Positions 10,442 to 20,225 of a stretch of 64,000 nucleotides of DNA are shown here, one piece after another. The notes under the pieces were generated by a model. That model saw only the letters and a list, made by a program, of their open reading frames with translations, did no database searches and had not been told where the DNA came from. Source of the DNA: Barnesiella intestinihominis YIT 11860 (GTDB taxonomy: Bacteria > Bacteroidota > Bacteroidia > Bacteroidales > Barnesiellaceae); assembly GCF_000296465.1 (NCBI RefSeq), contig NZ_JH815204.1, forward strand, positions 62,001 through 126,000. The letters are read 5' to 3'. Position 1 is the first letter of the stretch. The number at the start of each line of letters is the position of its first letter. Both the position numbers and the translations under genes were made by a program.

Positions 10442-13135
10442 CTATCGAACGACCGGTATTTTTACATTCTCTCGGCTTCCATCGGCATGTACAATACAAC
10501 AAATATAAATGCCGGTTTGCAAATTGTCAAGGCTCATATTCGTCGTATAACCATCGACATTTTGCATTTTCATTACAGCACCGTTCATATTCACCAAAGA
10601 TATACTCGATAAAGCTTTGTCAGTTTGTACCACCAAGTAGCCTCCATATGTATAAACTACTGTCGAAGCTAATGTTTGGAGTTCTACTTTTGACTCCCGG
10701 TCGTTATTCAGATATACTGGTATCTTCACAATTCTACTTACAGCATCGTTATTGGCTAACACGATTTGTGCTTCATATAAAGTATTTCTCTGTAATTGGG
10801 TTGCATCTAATGATACGGTGAGCGTTTCCATAACAGAAGGAGCGACAGAGAATTCATATTTATCAAGCGAGAGCCAGTTGATAGTCGGGGTGCGATTACC
10901 CATTACATTCGCGCGAATACAGAAGTTACTATTTAAACCTAAGTCTCCTGCTGACCACCATGTATTGCCAAGTTTAACCATATCGCCGAAGCCATTTTGT
11001 ACATGACCGCCGTCGATACCAATCACGAAGTCTGTCGGTTCAAAGCCATCTATATTAACACCTATCCATAAATCGGTATTCCCTATCGTCAGAGGTTGTT
11101 CGAGCACAATATGATTCCAAGACTGTGCTATTGGGGAAAAAGTCTGTCTCATCAATTCATTTCCGGCATTTGACTGTGAGCCTTGACCGAAAATTACCAC
11201 CTGAGCTTTGTCGGGTACGTCGTTTATATATACATCGACACTACTGATTTGCATACCCGACAATCCAGCAAGCATATTGCCCGGAAAATACTGTGCATAC
11301 ACGGCCGAAGAACCACCGCTGAGCGATACTTCGCTTTCGAGTCCGTTGTCATAGCGCAATACGAATTCTGCCTGCGACTCGGTTTCTTTCGCTTTAACCG
11401 AATGGGATTTTGCAGATTTTGTAAATCTCCAAGAAGGTTTGCTATTTTTTGTAGCAAAAGCCGACTGTTTGCTGCCCGGAGAGTGAGGTAGAGCATAAAG
11501 TACCGATGCTGTTCCTGTAAGCTCTGCACTACCTTCGTTCTTTATTTCTAGCGTTACCGGTCGTACGTCGAACGATTGGTACGAATCGATGATACTTAAT
11601 CCGGGTTTAATGATCGGTGAATTGTCGGAATGTTCCACGACCAGTGTATAATCTTCTGTTTCTCCATAACCATATTGACCGCAAGCGCTAAGAATGTCTT
11701 CATAAGAAGCTATGATTCGTAGGCGTCTTTCTCCCGGCACGACTACCGCCTCGTCAGGAATCGATACTTTAATAGATCCCTTAGGAAGATAACCGATAAA
11801 CTCGCCCGCTTCGTCGAACGAGCCGTTTCCATTCCAATCTACCCATGCACCTATATATAGACTTCCGCCTTCACACTCTACGTTCAAATCTAGCACTTCA
11901 CCGGGTTTAATGCTTGTTTTCATATCAGAAAAATCGCTGTATACGTTACCCTCGCTTGGGTTGCTAATGCTTCCAATTTTGACTGAGGTAATGTATTCGT
12001 AACTTGCATCCGTCGAATACGATTCGCAAACTATCCCTTCTTCTCTTTTTGTAATAGAGAAAAACATGGATTGATGGGCTGTTTGTTCATCGCCTTCCGT
12101 GACATTGCGTATTTCGATATTATGTTTACCCGGTTGCGAACAATCGATCCGTTGGTCAAACGTGTGTTTGTAGCTCTCCATAGAAGCTAGTGTCACACCC
12201 AGTTCTTCGGTTGCCAGTAATTTATCGTCTAAATATAATTGAAGTTTCGCATCGGATATAGCTTGCTCACCGATATTCATTACTTCCACCTGTACCTTTT
12301 CATATTTGTCGCTTGCTGTTTCCAAAGGAGATAATAAACGTTCGAACTTCAATGCTTTTTGTGCAATGTAGCCGCCGTCGCCCGTTAAACAGTAACACAT
12401 GGATAACTGAGAGGTCATATATTCTTCGTAAGCCTCCATCCAAATTAAACCTATTCCGGGGACATTGCTACATGTGAACACACTGAAAGCACAATTATGC
12501 GTTTCGTTGTCTACTTTGGCGGCTGCTACCGAAAAGAAACCGCTTTCTAGACAGATTGTTTCGTCCAATTCAACCGAAAATTCGTAAATGCGTGCCAAAT
12601 CATCATATTCGCTTGCACTCACTCCGGTGAATTTTCCCAAGACATCGAATTCTTTGCGGTAGACTTCTTTGCCGGGGTAACCGTCGGCTCCCATTTCATA
12701 AAACGCCACTTCAAAACGGATCGGTTCTGTCATTTCGCCATTTTCATCGATGCCGCCACGGTCGGCGCAAGACAACTACTCGTAATTTTCTTCGTCCCAA
12801 AACATGAATCTCCCTAACCAGCGAATTCCGTTCACTTTCTGATAGCATCCAGAAAAGGATTGGTAAAATTTGGTAGCTCCGTCGGCACGACCCATATCGG
12901 AACTTTGTTGTCCCATATAGTCGGCATCGCTACTAAATGCACCTGAGAGAACGGTATTAGGAGGACACCCCAATGCATCGTCAACGCTATTGCGCGGTTC
13001 TGCCTTCAAAAAAACATTGTTTTCGTATACAACCGCTACTTTTTCTTTTTCTCCAAATTTACTTGCATGCTGTTCGCCAAACACATTCACTGTAAACAAC
13101 ATTACAAGCAACACGCTCATGTAAATCTGTTTCAT
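10442..13135 (-). pseudogene. GEVED-domain protein with type IX sorting domain, interrupted by an in-frame TAG
   Basis: Predicted secreted surface protein. An N-terminal piece (12776-13135, 119 residues) has a signal peptide (MKQIYMSVLLVMLFTVNVFG). It ends at TAG (12776-12778), and the same frame continues directly as LSCADRGGIDENGEMTEP for another 777 residues, so the protein would be 897 residues with one nonsense codon. The TTG right after the stop is unlikely to be a genuine start. The body contains a GEVED domain (WVDWNGNGSFDEAGEFIGYL, GYGETEDYTLVVE), and the last about 75 residues resemble a type IX secretion sorting domain (LQTGIYICCI, ending KIPVVR). A nonsense pseudogene is the simplest reading; amber readthrough cannot be excluded, because the 3' part shows no further decay. 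A minus-strand TAATTTTG at 13184-13191 could be the -7 element. Confidence 0.85.
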
Positions 13136-13583
13136 TTTCTTTGTTTTTTTAATTAGTTTAATTCTTATTTAATTATGAGAGCGCAAAATTATAATATTAT
13201 AAATAAAGTAGAGAATAAAATAATTTAAATGGTTTTTTCTTAATATTATTTTATATGCAATAGGTGTATCTGTATAAAGTAGGAAAAGTATGTACAAAGA
13301 CTTCCTATGAAATCTTATTTATAGGGTAAGTTTTTTGTGTAAAATTGTATGCTGTCTAACAAATTTCTGTAACTTTGAGCTTTAAGAACGATAATACTAA
13401 TCGTTAAATATCATAATTGAGTATTATGAATAGATACTTTTATCACTGGATTTCTAATATTCAATGAAATAGTTTATCTCTCATGTTGGGTTTACGTCGC
13501 TTTCTGCTTTTTTTCGTAAGCGGGAAATCTATGATATGGGTATATAACAATTATCGTAAAGAAAATAATAACCATAAATTGAA
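13136..13583. other. Divergent promoter region
   Basis: AT-rich, no gene seen. Minus-strand TAATTTTG (13184-13191) may serve the GEVED gene. Plus-strand TTG (13345-13347), N22, TAACTTTG (13370-13377) may serve the phosphodiesterase gene with a leader of about 200 nt. Confidence 0.4.
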
Positions 13584-14495
13584 ATGAAGGTGAGACATTC
13601 GAGATTTTCGGTCGGAGTGATCCTGTTTGCATTAGCGATGCTTCCGACAATGGCACAAGAAAGAGCAGCCCAAATTCGGGAAAAGTTGTTGAATCGGAAT
13701 CTCCACTCTGTAATCGTAGTATCGCATCGAGCAGACTGGCGTAATTTCCCTGAGAATTCGTTGGAAGCTATCGAGAGTGCAATTCGCATGGGGGTCGATG
13801 TCGTTGAACTCGATTTACAGCGGACGAAAGATGGAAAATTGATATTGATGCATGATTCTAAACTCGATCGTACGACGACCGGGAAGGGTAAGGTCTCGGA
13901 TTGGACGCTCGATTCTATTAAAACATTGCGGTTAAAGAACGGTTGCAATATCAAAACAATACACAAGGTTCCCACTTTGGAAGAGGCTTTACTTGCCGCA
14001 AAGGGGAAAATAATGATTAACTTGGATAAAGCCGACCGTTATTTCGACCAAGTTTATGAATTGTTGCAAAAGACCGGCACGACCGAACAGATAATCATGA
14101 AAGGCAGTAAGCCAGCGAAAGAGGTGAAAGCTCGATTCGGGAAATATCTCGATGAGGTAATTTATATGCCCATTGTGAATCTCGATAAAGAAGATGCAAA
14201 ACGACAGATAGATGTATTTGTCGAGGATATGCGGCCGGCCGCTTTCGAATTGTTGTTTGTCAAAGATAGCAACCCATTGCCCCGAATGCTTGCCGATTCG
14301 TTGAAAGGGGAGTCCCTTATTTGGTATAATACTTTGTGGGACACAATGGCGGGAGGACATGACGACGACATGTCGCTTGCCAATCCTGACGAGGGGTACG
14401 GTTATTTGATCGATGTACTCGGCTGTCGTATCATACAGACCGACCGTCCGGCATATTTGCTCGATTATCTGCGGAAACGAGGGTTACACGATTGA
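13584..14495 (+). CDS. Secreted glycerophosphodiester phosphodiesterase family protein
   Basis: Predicted periplasmic or exported GDPD-family enzyme, which cleaves glycerophosphodiesters to glycerol-3-phosphate and an alcohol. A signal peptide ends TMAQ at about residue 24. The first catalytic histidine lies in SHRADWRNFPENS; the family usually has HRG or HRGD here, so Ala replaces Gly. The metal-binding acidic pair is in VVELDLQRTKDGKLILMHD, which also carries the second catalytic histidine, followed by LDRTTTGKG. About 303 residues is usual for the family. It faces the two glycosidase genes and is separated from them by a bidirectional terminator, so it is probably an independent gene. The exact substrate is unknown. 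Confidence 0.88.
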   Translation: MKVRHSRFSVGVILFALAMLPTMAQERAAQIREKLLNRNLHSVIVVSHRADWRNFPENSLEAIESAIRMGVDVVELDLQRTKDGKLILMHDSKLDRTTTGKGKVSDWTLDSIKTLRLKNGCNIKTIHKVPTLEEALLAAKGKIMINLDKADRYFDQVYELLQKTGTTEQIIMKGSKPAKEVKARFGKYLDEVIYMPIVNLDKEDAKRQIDVFVEDMRPAAFELLFVKDSNPLPRMLADSLKGESLIWYNTLWDTMAGGHDDDMSLANPDEGYGYLIDVLGCRIIQTDRPAYLLDYLRKRGLHD

Positions 14496-14517
14496 TTTTT
14501 GTTTATTGGTAAAAAAT

Positions 14518-14551
14518 AAATCCATGAAGATTCCGGAATCTTCATGGATTT
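14518..14551. terminator. Bidirectional terminator
   Basis: AAATCCATGAAGATTCC pairs with GGAATCTTCATGGATTT without a mismatch. It sits between the convergent phosphodiesterase and agarase-like genes. Confidence 0.8.
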
Positions 14552-14574
14552 GTGAGAATGAATAGAAGTTTTAT

Positions 14575-16515
14575 TTATTCCCAGAGATCGGGTATGGGAG
14601 AGTGTCCCACGGCGTTAGGCGCTTGATGGAAAGGTGTTTTTGTACCGGAATGTATTTCATATAGCGATTTGGCTGCTTCGATAGCCGCATCGACCATATA
14701 GGGATAGGGCCTGTCGGTAACGTCGATAAAACCGCAATTGTAATTCTCCCCGTCGGTGCGTCCGTTGATGTTCTGATCGATCCATCGGAACCAGCCTGTA
14801 CCGATGAGCCCTCGGTGAGCAAAGGCGTTTTCGGTATAATACCGAAAAGCATCTCCTCTTTCTTTTTGTGAGTTCACTTGCCATAGGGATTGTGCGAGTC
14901 CTCTGTCGACTGTCCCGAAGTGGTACTCCCCGATAATCATCGGCAAGCCAGAGATTTCCAAAGCATGATTCATTTTTTCGTGGTCGGGAGATAGAGCGTA
15001 GCAGTTGAAACTCAAAGCATCGAACGACTCTTTACTAATTCGTAGCAATTCGTCGTCTAATTGCTCTATGTAGCCATATCTTATTCCTAAGTTCAGATGA
15101 TTGGGATCGTTCTTCTTTAACGATTTGGATATGGCTTTCATGAGTTTCTCGAATGTATTATATATAAAAGTTTTGCGGGAGTCGGGTGTATCGCCGGATT
15201 CTTTCAGAAAATTTTGTAATTCTGTTTTGATGGGGCGATCTTTTCCATTTAGAATTAAGGAACACAGGCGATTTTCTTTCGAAATCCAAGCGGGTTCGTT
15301 TCCGATGAAATAGCCTATTAACCAATGATTGTTTTTGTATTTTGCCACATTACGGGCAATCGCTTCGTCTATCTTTTTTTCAATTCCGTTGTCATATACG
15401 TCCATCAATCCCATCAGTTCGTTTTCGAACCCTATATTTTCCAAAGGTAGAATGAATGCTTTTCGATTCTTGTCGTATATAGTTTTATCCGACCAGTTTG
15501 CAAGGGTATTCAATCCCCACTTGTCCATTCTTTTGATTGTCATTTCGGCAGCTCGGTCGAGATAATTTTTTCCGTATCGACGATATAGGTTCCAGATACC
15601 GAAAGAGGCTGTATGTGTTTCGGGCGATACATTCTCGGATTCGACGAAAAGTTCTCTGGGCGGAAGTTCTTGAAACATATTTGTGCATTTGTCGGTGTTT
15701 TTCGTGTAGTAGTCTCCTATGGGGGCGACGCAATCGACCCCATAGGAGAGGAATAAATATCCGTCCGGGTCGATGAGCCACCAACGATCGTCGATCTGTT
15801 CTGTCCTGAAAAAGCCCGTCGATTTTACTCGTTTGTTCAAATAGCCTCCATAACGGGAATAGTTGAAATTTTCTGTTTCGTTAATTTCGGTTTCTTCTTG
15901 CAGCCATTCTTTTTGAAGTTGTTCTTCGGAGTAAATTTTTCCTTCATAGTCGCCCAAGTTCCATTGACCGAACTTGTCGAAAGCGGGCTTATTCTCTAAG
16001 TACCTGTCGCCGGGATCGTCTTTTGACAAAGCGATCGATCGCAGTTCGATCGTAGGGTTATCGATAGGGGCTCTCATGCGTATGCCTATTGAATCTACTC
16101 CTGTCAAAGGGCCTCGTTTTCCTCCCAAGTTGATCCAGCCTGTTATTCTCGGTTGATTGGAAGTTGCTGCTATATCGTGTTTGGCAACGGGTAGTTCTCT
16201 GAAAAATCTCAGTGGAATGGTTAATTTGTTCCATGCGTTGGGAACATATGATATAAGTCGTAGTTCGTTGTATCCTGAGTCGGTGGTGAATCCTAATTGA
16301 AATCGCTGTGGCGTGGTGGAACGAAATTCTATGGTTACATAGTCATACTCGTCCCAATCGGTAGGTAGTTGGGGTGCGATGTCTTTTATCGCGATTTTTT
16401 TACCCGACACGATTTTCTTGCTGTCGAATTGGAATTTTACAGAATCGTTGGTATGGCATGATGTCAAACCGAGAACGAGGGAAATGATTCCGTAGGATAA
16501 CAGTCTGTTTTTCAT
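14575..16515 (-). CDS. Agarase-like clan GH-A glycoside hydrolase, lipoprotein
   Basis: Predicted outer-surface or periplasmic glycosidase. A lipobox ends at C20 (GLTSC). Residues 25-165 form a beta-rich, CBM-like domain, followed by a TIM barrel from about 230. The clan GH-A catalytic pair is visible as E407 in GYFIGNEPAW (acid/base) and E530 in IIGEYHFG (nucleophile). The overall look resembles GH50-type beta-agarases, but the family assignment is by eye only. The start overlaps the GH16 stop by four bases, so the two are translationally coupled and probably act on the same polysaccharide, perhaps a beta-linked galactan. No SusC/SusD pair is adjacent. Confidence 0.75.
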   Translation of the reverse strand: MKNRLLSYGIISLVLGLTSCHTNDSVKFQFDSKKIVSGKKIAIKDIAPQLPTDWDEYDYVTIEFRSTTPQRFQLGFTTDSGYNELRLISYVPNAWNKLTIPLRFFRELPVAKHDIAATSNQPRITGWINLGGKRGPLTGVDSIGIRMRAPIDNPTIELRSIALSKDDPGDRYLENKPAFDKFGQWNLGDYEGKIYSEEQLQKEWLQEETEINETENFNYSRYGGYLNKRVKSTGFFRTEQIDDRWWLIDPDGYLFLSYGVDCVAPIGDYYTKNTDKCTNMFQELPPRELFVESENVSPETHTASFGIWNLYRRYGKNYLDRAAEMTIKRMDKWGLNTLANWSDKTIYDKNRKAFILPLENIGFENELMGLMDVYDNGIEKKIDEAIARNVAKYKNNHWLIGYFIGNEPAWISKENRLCSLILNGKDRPIKTELQNFLKESGDTPDSRKTFIYNTFEKLMKAISKSLKKNDPNHLNLGIRYGYIEQLDDELLRISKESFDALSFNCYALSPDHEKMNHALEISGLPMIIGEYHFGTVDRGLAQSLWQVNSQKERGDAFRYYTENAFAHRGLIGTGWFRWIDQNINGRTDGENYNCGFIDVTDRPYPYMVDAAIEAAKSLYEIHSGTKTPFHQAPNAVGHSPIPDLWE

Positions 16516-17843
16516 GATTGATGGGATTTGTGATTTTTATTTTTTTCGGGAAGTGGTATGGAATATTGAATGTCGTTTTCGGCGAATACTCGTACGTAAT
16601 CTACATACATATCCGATGCATTCCCGAAACGTTCGAGGTCGATAGGCCAACCGCTTATTCCTCCGATCGCATAGTTTATCAGGAAGAAAAGCGGTTTTTC
16701 TTTTGATATGTCGTTCGTTGGATGCCTCAGTACTTCGATACCGTCGAAATAGTATATCGTTTCGTCTCGTCCTACATATAGACCATAGGTATGGAAGGTG
16801 GTGGACCAATATGATTTTCCACCCAGTTCCATGATGGGAACTCGTTTATTAAAGCGTTTTTTATATGTCCCATCGGGTTCTTTTTGTCCCCAGAAATGGC
16901 TCGTGATGGAGTAACCCGGGTGGTTGGGGTTACCTTTTCCTACCCCTCCATAGGCTTCGACAATATCCAGTTCGTCTCCATTGATGCCTCGGTCGATGCT
17001 GGTGAGAGTCCAAAATGCAGGCCAAGTACCGGGCGCAGACTGGGCGGTAAACCTACATTCGAGATAACAGGGGGCTTTTGTGAAAAATCCTTCACCGTCC
17101 ATATTTACAGACGATATTAGTCCTGAGCTTCCTTTTGTTCCGGCTCTTTTACGGGCTTTAATTTTCAAATAGGTGTCGACTTGTTCGAAAGGATTATCAG
17201 GACCGTCGACATCGGAAAATGGCCAGCCGCTGAAATCTCCGTATCGGGGCTTGTGAGCGCAGTACCGGGCGTTTTTGCCGTCATTGGATATGGATAATTC
17301 ATTATCGAAGTCATCTTCAAATACGAGTTTCAGTCCTTTGGCCTGAGAGGGAACGGTATCCGGTATACCGTAATTCCATTTTTTACCGGCTTTGTTGTAG
17401 AGCTGTAACTCAAATACATCTTTTTTCCCCTCGTTGTTACTTGCGTATATGCGGATATTTGTAGGGCCGTAGGGGAAGTCCCGGGCTGGAAAGACGAAAG
17501 AGACCTTTTCAGCTCCTTTTGTTTCAATTCCTCCCGGGGTGAGGTTTACATCGTGCCCCCATTTATTGGGTTGTCCTGTCGTGGGTTGTTGCCAACAATA
17601 AGCATATACTCGATTCATTCCCGGTGCTCTCAATGTGATTTTTGTGTCGTCGGTGATAACTGTACGTAATCGAGGTGTGATTATTTCGATCGATTTCGTC
17701 CACTTGTCGTGAGTCGTATCGTTTCGGCTGAAATTGAAATCGGCATAGATATTTTGATTGTGAGATGTCTGAGCGGTTATAAAAAATATATTCAGTATGG
17801 ACAGTATTACGGTGTATTGCCAAAGATTTTTTCTTGATTTCAT
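16512..17843 (-). CDS. Family 16 glycoside hydrolase
   Basis: Secreted endo-acting beta-glycanase of the GH16 jelly-roll family (laminarinases, agarases, porphyranases, mucin endo-galactosidases). Signal peptide of about 24 residues. Residues 30-160 form an accessory beta domain and the catalytic domain follows. The signature GDELDIVEAYGG places catalytic E291 and E296 with D293 between them (ExDxxE, the beta-bulge form). WPAFWTL and a WPIDLERFG segment near the C-terminus fit substrate-cleft positions. First gene of a two-gene operon; ATGA overlap with the agarase-like gene. Substrate not decidable from sequence alone. Confidence 0.88.
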   Translation of the reverse strand: MKSRKNLWQYTVILSILNIFFITAQTSHNQNIYADFNFSRNDTTHDKWTKSIEIITPRLRTVITDDTKITLRAPGMNRVYAYCWQQPTTGQPNKWGHDVNLTPGGIETKGAEKVSFVFPARDFPYGPTNIRIYASNNEGKKDVFELQLYNKAGKKWNYGIPDTVPSQAKGLKLVFEDDFDNELSISNDGKNARYCAHKPRYGDFSGWPFSDVDGPDNPFEQVDTYLKIKARKRAGTKGSSGLISSVNMDGEGFFTKAPCYLECRFTAQSAPGTWPAFWTLTSIDRGINGDELDIVEAYGGVGKGNPNHPGYSITSHFWGQKEPDGTYKKRFNKRVPIMELGGKSYWSTTFHTYGLYVGRDETIYYFDGIEVLRHPTNDISKEKPLFFLINYAIGGISGWPIDLERFGNASDMYVDYVRVFAENDIQYSIPLPEKNKNHKSHQS

Positions 17844-18204
17844 AGGTTGAAGTGTCGTTTAACTGGTAATCAGATGTAAGTTCTTTTTTATAAAGACGAT
17901 AAAGAGAGCTTTTTGTGTACTACTTTATCGATGTTTTTTTGTTCAAAAAGGGCTTTCCTTTCTATTCGTAATATGTCATTGTATTTCATAGCGGGGTTCA
18001 ACGAAGGGGTGGGACGGGTTCCCGAAATTTTCGAACTGTTTTTGGAACTTCTCATAGGGAATGATGTTTACAAACTGAAAAGCGAGATGGAATGTTTAGC
18101 TCTTTTTGTATGGAGTTTGGGGAAATTGTTAGAAATTTATATGCAAGAATTGGGTTTTACAGATTTTTTGTATCTTTACGCCTCGTAATTTAAATGAATA
18201 GAAT
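17844..18204. other. Intergenic region upstream of ddh and GH16; no gene seen
   Basis: Divergent upstream region of about 360 bp. One plus-strand open frame (17913-18188) has no family resemblance and overlaps the ddh promoter, so I do not call it. Confidence 0.5.
18150..18178 (+). promoter_or_regulatory. Probable ddh promoter
   Basis: TTG (18150-18152), 18 nt, TATCTTTA (18171-18178); one mismatch to the TAnnTTTG element, 26 nt before the start codon. Confidence 0.55.
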
Positions 18205-19101
18205 ATGAAAAAGATTAGAGCTGCCATTGTCGGTTATGGCAATATAGGGCATTTTGTTTTAGATGCTTTGCAAGTCGCTCCTGATTTTGAAATAGCGGGT
18301 ATAGTCCGTCGTCGTGTTTCGGAGGTTCCCATAGAATTGTCGGCTTATCCGGTAGTGTCTTCTCTCGACGAGTTGAAAGATGTGGACGTCGCTATTCTTT
18401 GTACGCCTACTCGCGAAGTGGAGCATTTCGCTATCAAGGCTCTCGAAAAGGGTATACGAACCGTGGATAGTTTCGATATTCACACACAGATATGCGATTT
18501 GCGCAAAACGCTCGATGCAGCAGCGAAAAAATACAATTCGGTCGCTATTATATCGGCGGGTTGGGATCCCGGAACGGATTCGGTCGTGCGAGCCCTTATG
18601 GAGGCTTGTGCCCCCAAAGGTATCACGTATACTAATTTCGGTCCCGGTATGAGTATGGGACATACGGTCGCTGTGAAGGCTATCGCCGGAGTAAAAGCGG
18701 CTTTATCGATGACTATACCTTTGGGAACGGGTATACATCGTCGTATGGTTTATATCGAACTTGAAGAGGGTTATACATTCGAAGAGGTGGCTCACGCTAT
18801 AAAGACTGACAATTATTTCGCCCATGATGAAACGCATGTCATGCAGGTGGAGAGTGTCGATGCTTTGAAAGATATGGGGCATGGGGTGAACATGACTCGG
18901 AAGGGTGTTTCGGGAAAGACACAGAACCAGCGGTTCGAGTTCAATATGTCTATCAATAATCCAGCATTGACAGCTCAGGTTTTAGTATGTACGGCTCGTG
19001 CCGCTATGTTGCAACGTCCTGGTTGCTATACGTTAATCGAAATTCCTGTTATCGATTTACTGTATGGTGATCGAGACGAGTTGGTGCGTCGGTTGGTATA
19101 A
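18205..19101 (+). CDS. ddh: meso-Diaminopimelate D-dehydrogenase (EC 1.4.1.16)
   Basis: NADP-dependent enzyme that forms meso-diaminopimelate directly from tetrahydrodipicolinate and ammonia, giving lysine and peptidoglycan precursors by the one-step route. Product of 298 residues, matching the family. The N-terminal Rossmann fold carries GYGNIG at 10-15. SAGWDPGTDSVVRAL and FGPGMSMGHTVAVKAI are the conserved substrate-domain segments. Single gene with its own promoter; the lgt gene follows on the same strand after 222 bp. Confidence 0.95.
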   Translation: MKKIRAAIVGYGNIGHFVLDALQVAPDFEIAGIVRRRVSEVPIELSAYPVVSSLDELKDVDVAILCTPTREVEHFAIKALEKGIRTVDSFDIHTQICDLRKTLDAAAKKYNSVAIISAGWDPGTDSVVRALMEACAPKGITYTNFGPGMSMGHTVAVKAIAGVKAALSMTIPLGTGIHRRMVYIELEEGYTFEEVAHAIKTDNYFAHDETHVMQVESVDALKDMGHGVNMTRKGVSGKTQNQRFEFNMSINNPALTAQVLVCTARAAMLQRPGCYTLIEIPVIDLLYGDRDELVRRLV

Positions 19102-19216
19102 GCTAAATAAATTTGTTTATTCGACGAGATTGTAACAAACAATAGAAGGGGGAAATGGTTTTATCATTTTTTCTTCTATTGTTTTTCGTATCTTTGGTTG
19201 GGTTAAATATAGGTTG

Positions 19217-19284
19217 CGGTTCGGCATAGTCAAATCGGAAACGAGGTTTTCGTTTGTCTCTGCGCTCACCTTGCACTATCTTTG
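19217..19284 (+). repeat. 68-bp dispersed promoter module, copy at lgt
   Basis: CGGTTCGGCATAG through TATCTTTG, aligning without gaps to the minus-strand copy upstream of metH. The metH copy differs at the -7 element (TATCTTCG). Confidence 0.7.
19254..19284 (+). promoter_or_regulatory. lgt promoter
   Basis: TTG (19254-19256), exactly 20 nt, then TATCTTTG (19277-19284), 40 nt before the lgt start. It is the downstream part of the dispersed module. Confidence 0.75.
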
Positions 19285-19323
19285 CCTCTGCCAATATCGG
19301 TAGGGTTTTATTTTTACTAAAAT

Positions 19324-20175
19324 ATGTTGACTGAATTTATTACATGGACTGCTAATCCGGCTCTTTACGACGGCTTTATCGAGATACGGTGGTACGGATT
19401 GTTTTTTGCTATCGGTTTTATTGTCGGTTACAACATGATGGAACGCATGTTTCGTCATGAGCAGGTGAACCTGAAATGGCTCGATTCGTTGTTTATTTAT
19501 GTGGTAATCGCGACGGTTTTGGGCGCTCGCTTGGGACATTGCTTGTTTTATGCATGGGATTATTATTCGCAGCACCCCTTAGAAATATTGAAAGTGTGGG
19601 AAGGCGGTTTGGCGAGTCACGGAGGTGCGATAGGGATTATTATCGCCATTTGGCTATATTCCCGACGGGTTACTCACCGGAATATGTTGTGGACTTTTGA
19701 CCGATTGGTCGTTCCGGTCGCTTTGGTCGCTGCGCTTATTCGTACGGGTAATTTGATGAATCATGAGATTTACGGACATGTGACGACTTTGCCGTGGGGA
19801 TTCCGGTTCATACAGAATTTATCGGAGTGGATGAAGGGTGCTGCCCCTATTTTTACGGAACCGTCGCACCCTACCCAGATTTATGAGGCTTTGTGTTATC
19901 TGCTTCTGTTCGGATTGCTTTTGTATATGTATTGGAAACGTAATGCGGAGGAACGGGAGGGTCTTATTTTCGGGACCTTTTTGATAGGCATATTTCTACC
20001 TCGTTTTTGTATCGAGTTTATCAAGAACAATCAAGAGGTGTTCGAGGAGACTATGTTGTTGAATATGGGGCAGTTGTTGAGTATTCCGTTCGTTATCGCC
20101 GGGGTGTGGTTGGTTATTCGTGCTTTGTCTCGACCGAGAGTGCCGATTAAATTTGCGAAGGAGAAAAAGAAATAG
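19324..20175 (+). CDS. lgt: Prolipoprotein diacylglyceryl transferase
   Basis: Inner-membrane enzyme that moves diacylglyceryl from phosphatidylglycerol to the lipobox cysteine, the first step of lipoprotein maturation. This matters here because the window encodes many lipoproteins. The 283-residue product has about seven membrane helices. Signature segments: GGLASHGGAIGIII with the essential His, RTGNLMNHEIYG (the Lgt signature with Arg and Asn) and HPTQIYEAL. Single gene ending in a lysine-rich tail, followed by a repeat island. Confidence 0.97.
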   Translation: MLTEFITWTANPALYDGFIEIRWYGLFFAIGFIVGYNMMERMFRHEQVNLKWLDSLFIYVVIATVLGARLGHCLFYAWDYYSQHPLEILKVWEGGLASHGGAIGIIIAIWLYSRRVTHRNMLWTFDRLVVPVALVAALIRTGNLMNHEIYGHVTTLPWGFRFIQNLSEWMKGAAPIFTEPSHPTQIYEALCYLLLFGLLLYMYWKRNAEEREGLIFGTFLIGIFLPRFCIEFIKNNQEVFEETMLLNMGQLLSIPFVIAGVWLVIRALSRPRVPIKFAKEKKK

Positions 20176-20225
20176 ATTGTACAATTTTTCTATTTCTAAC
20201 CCCTCTTCTATTGCTTTGCGACTCC

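Noticed and set aside
17913-18188. 91-codon plus-strand frame before ddh
   Set aside because: No ribosome-binding context or family, and it overlaps the ddh promoter.
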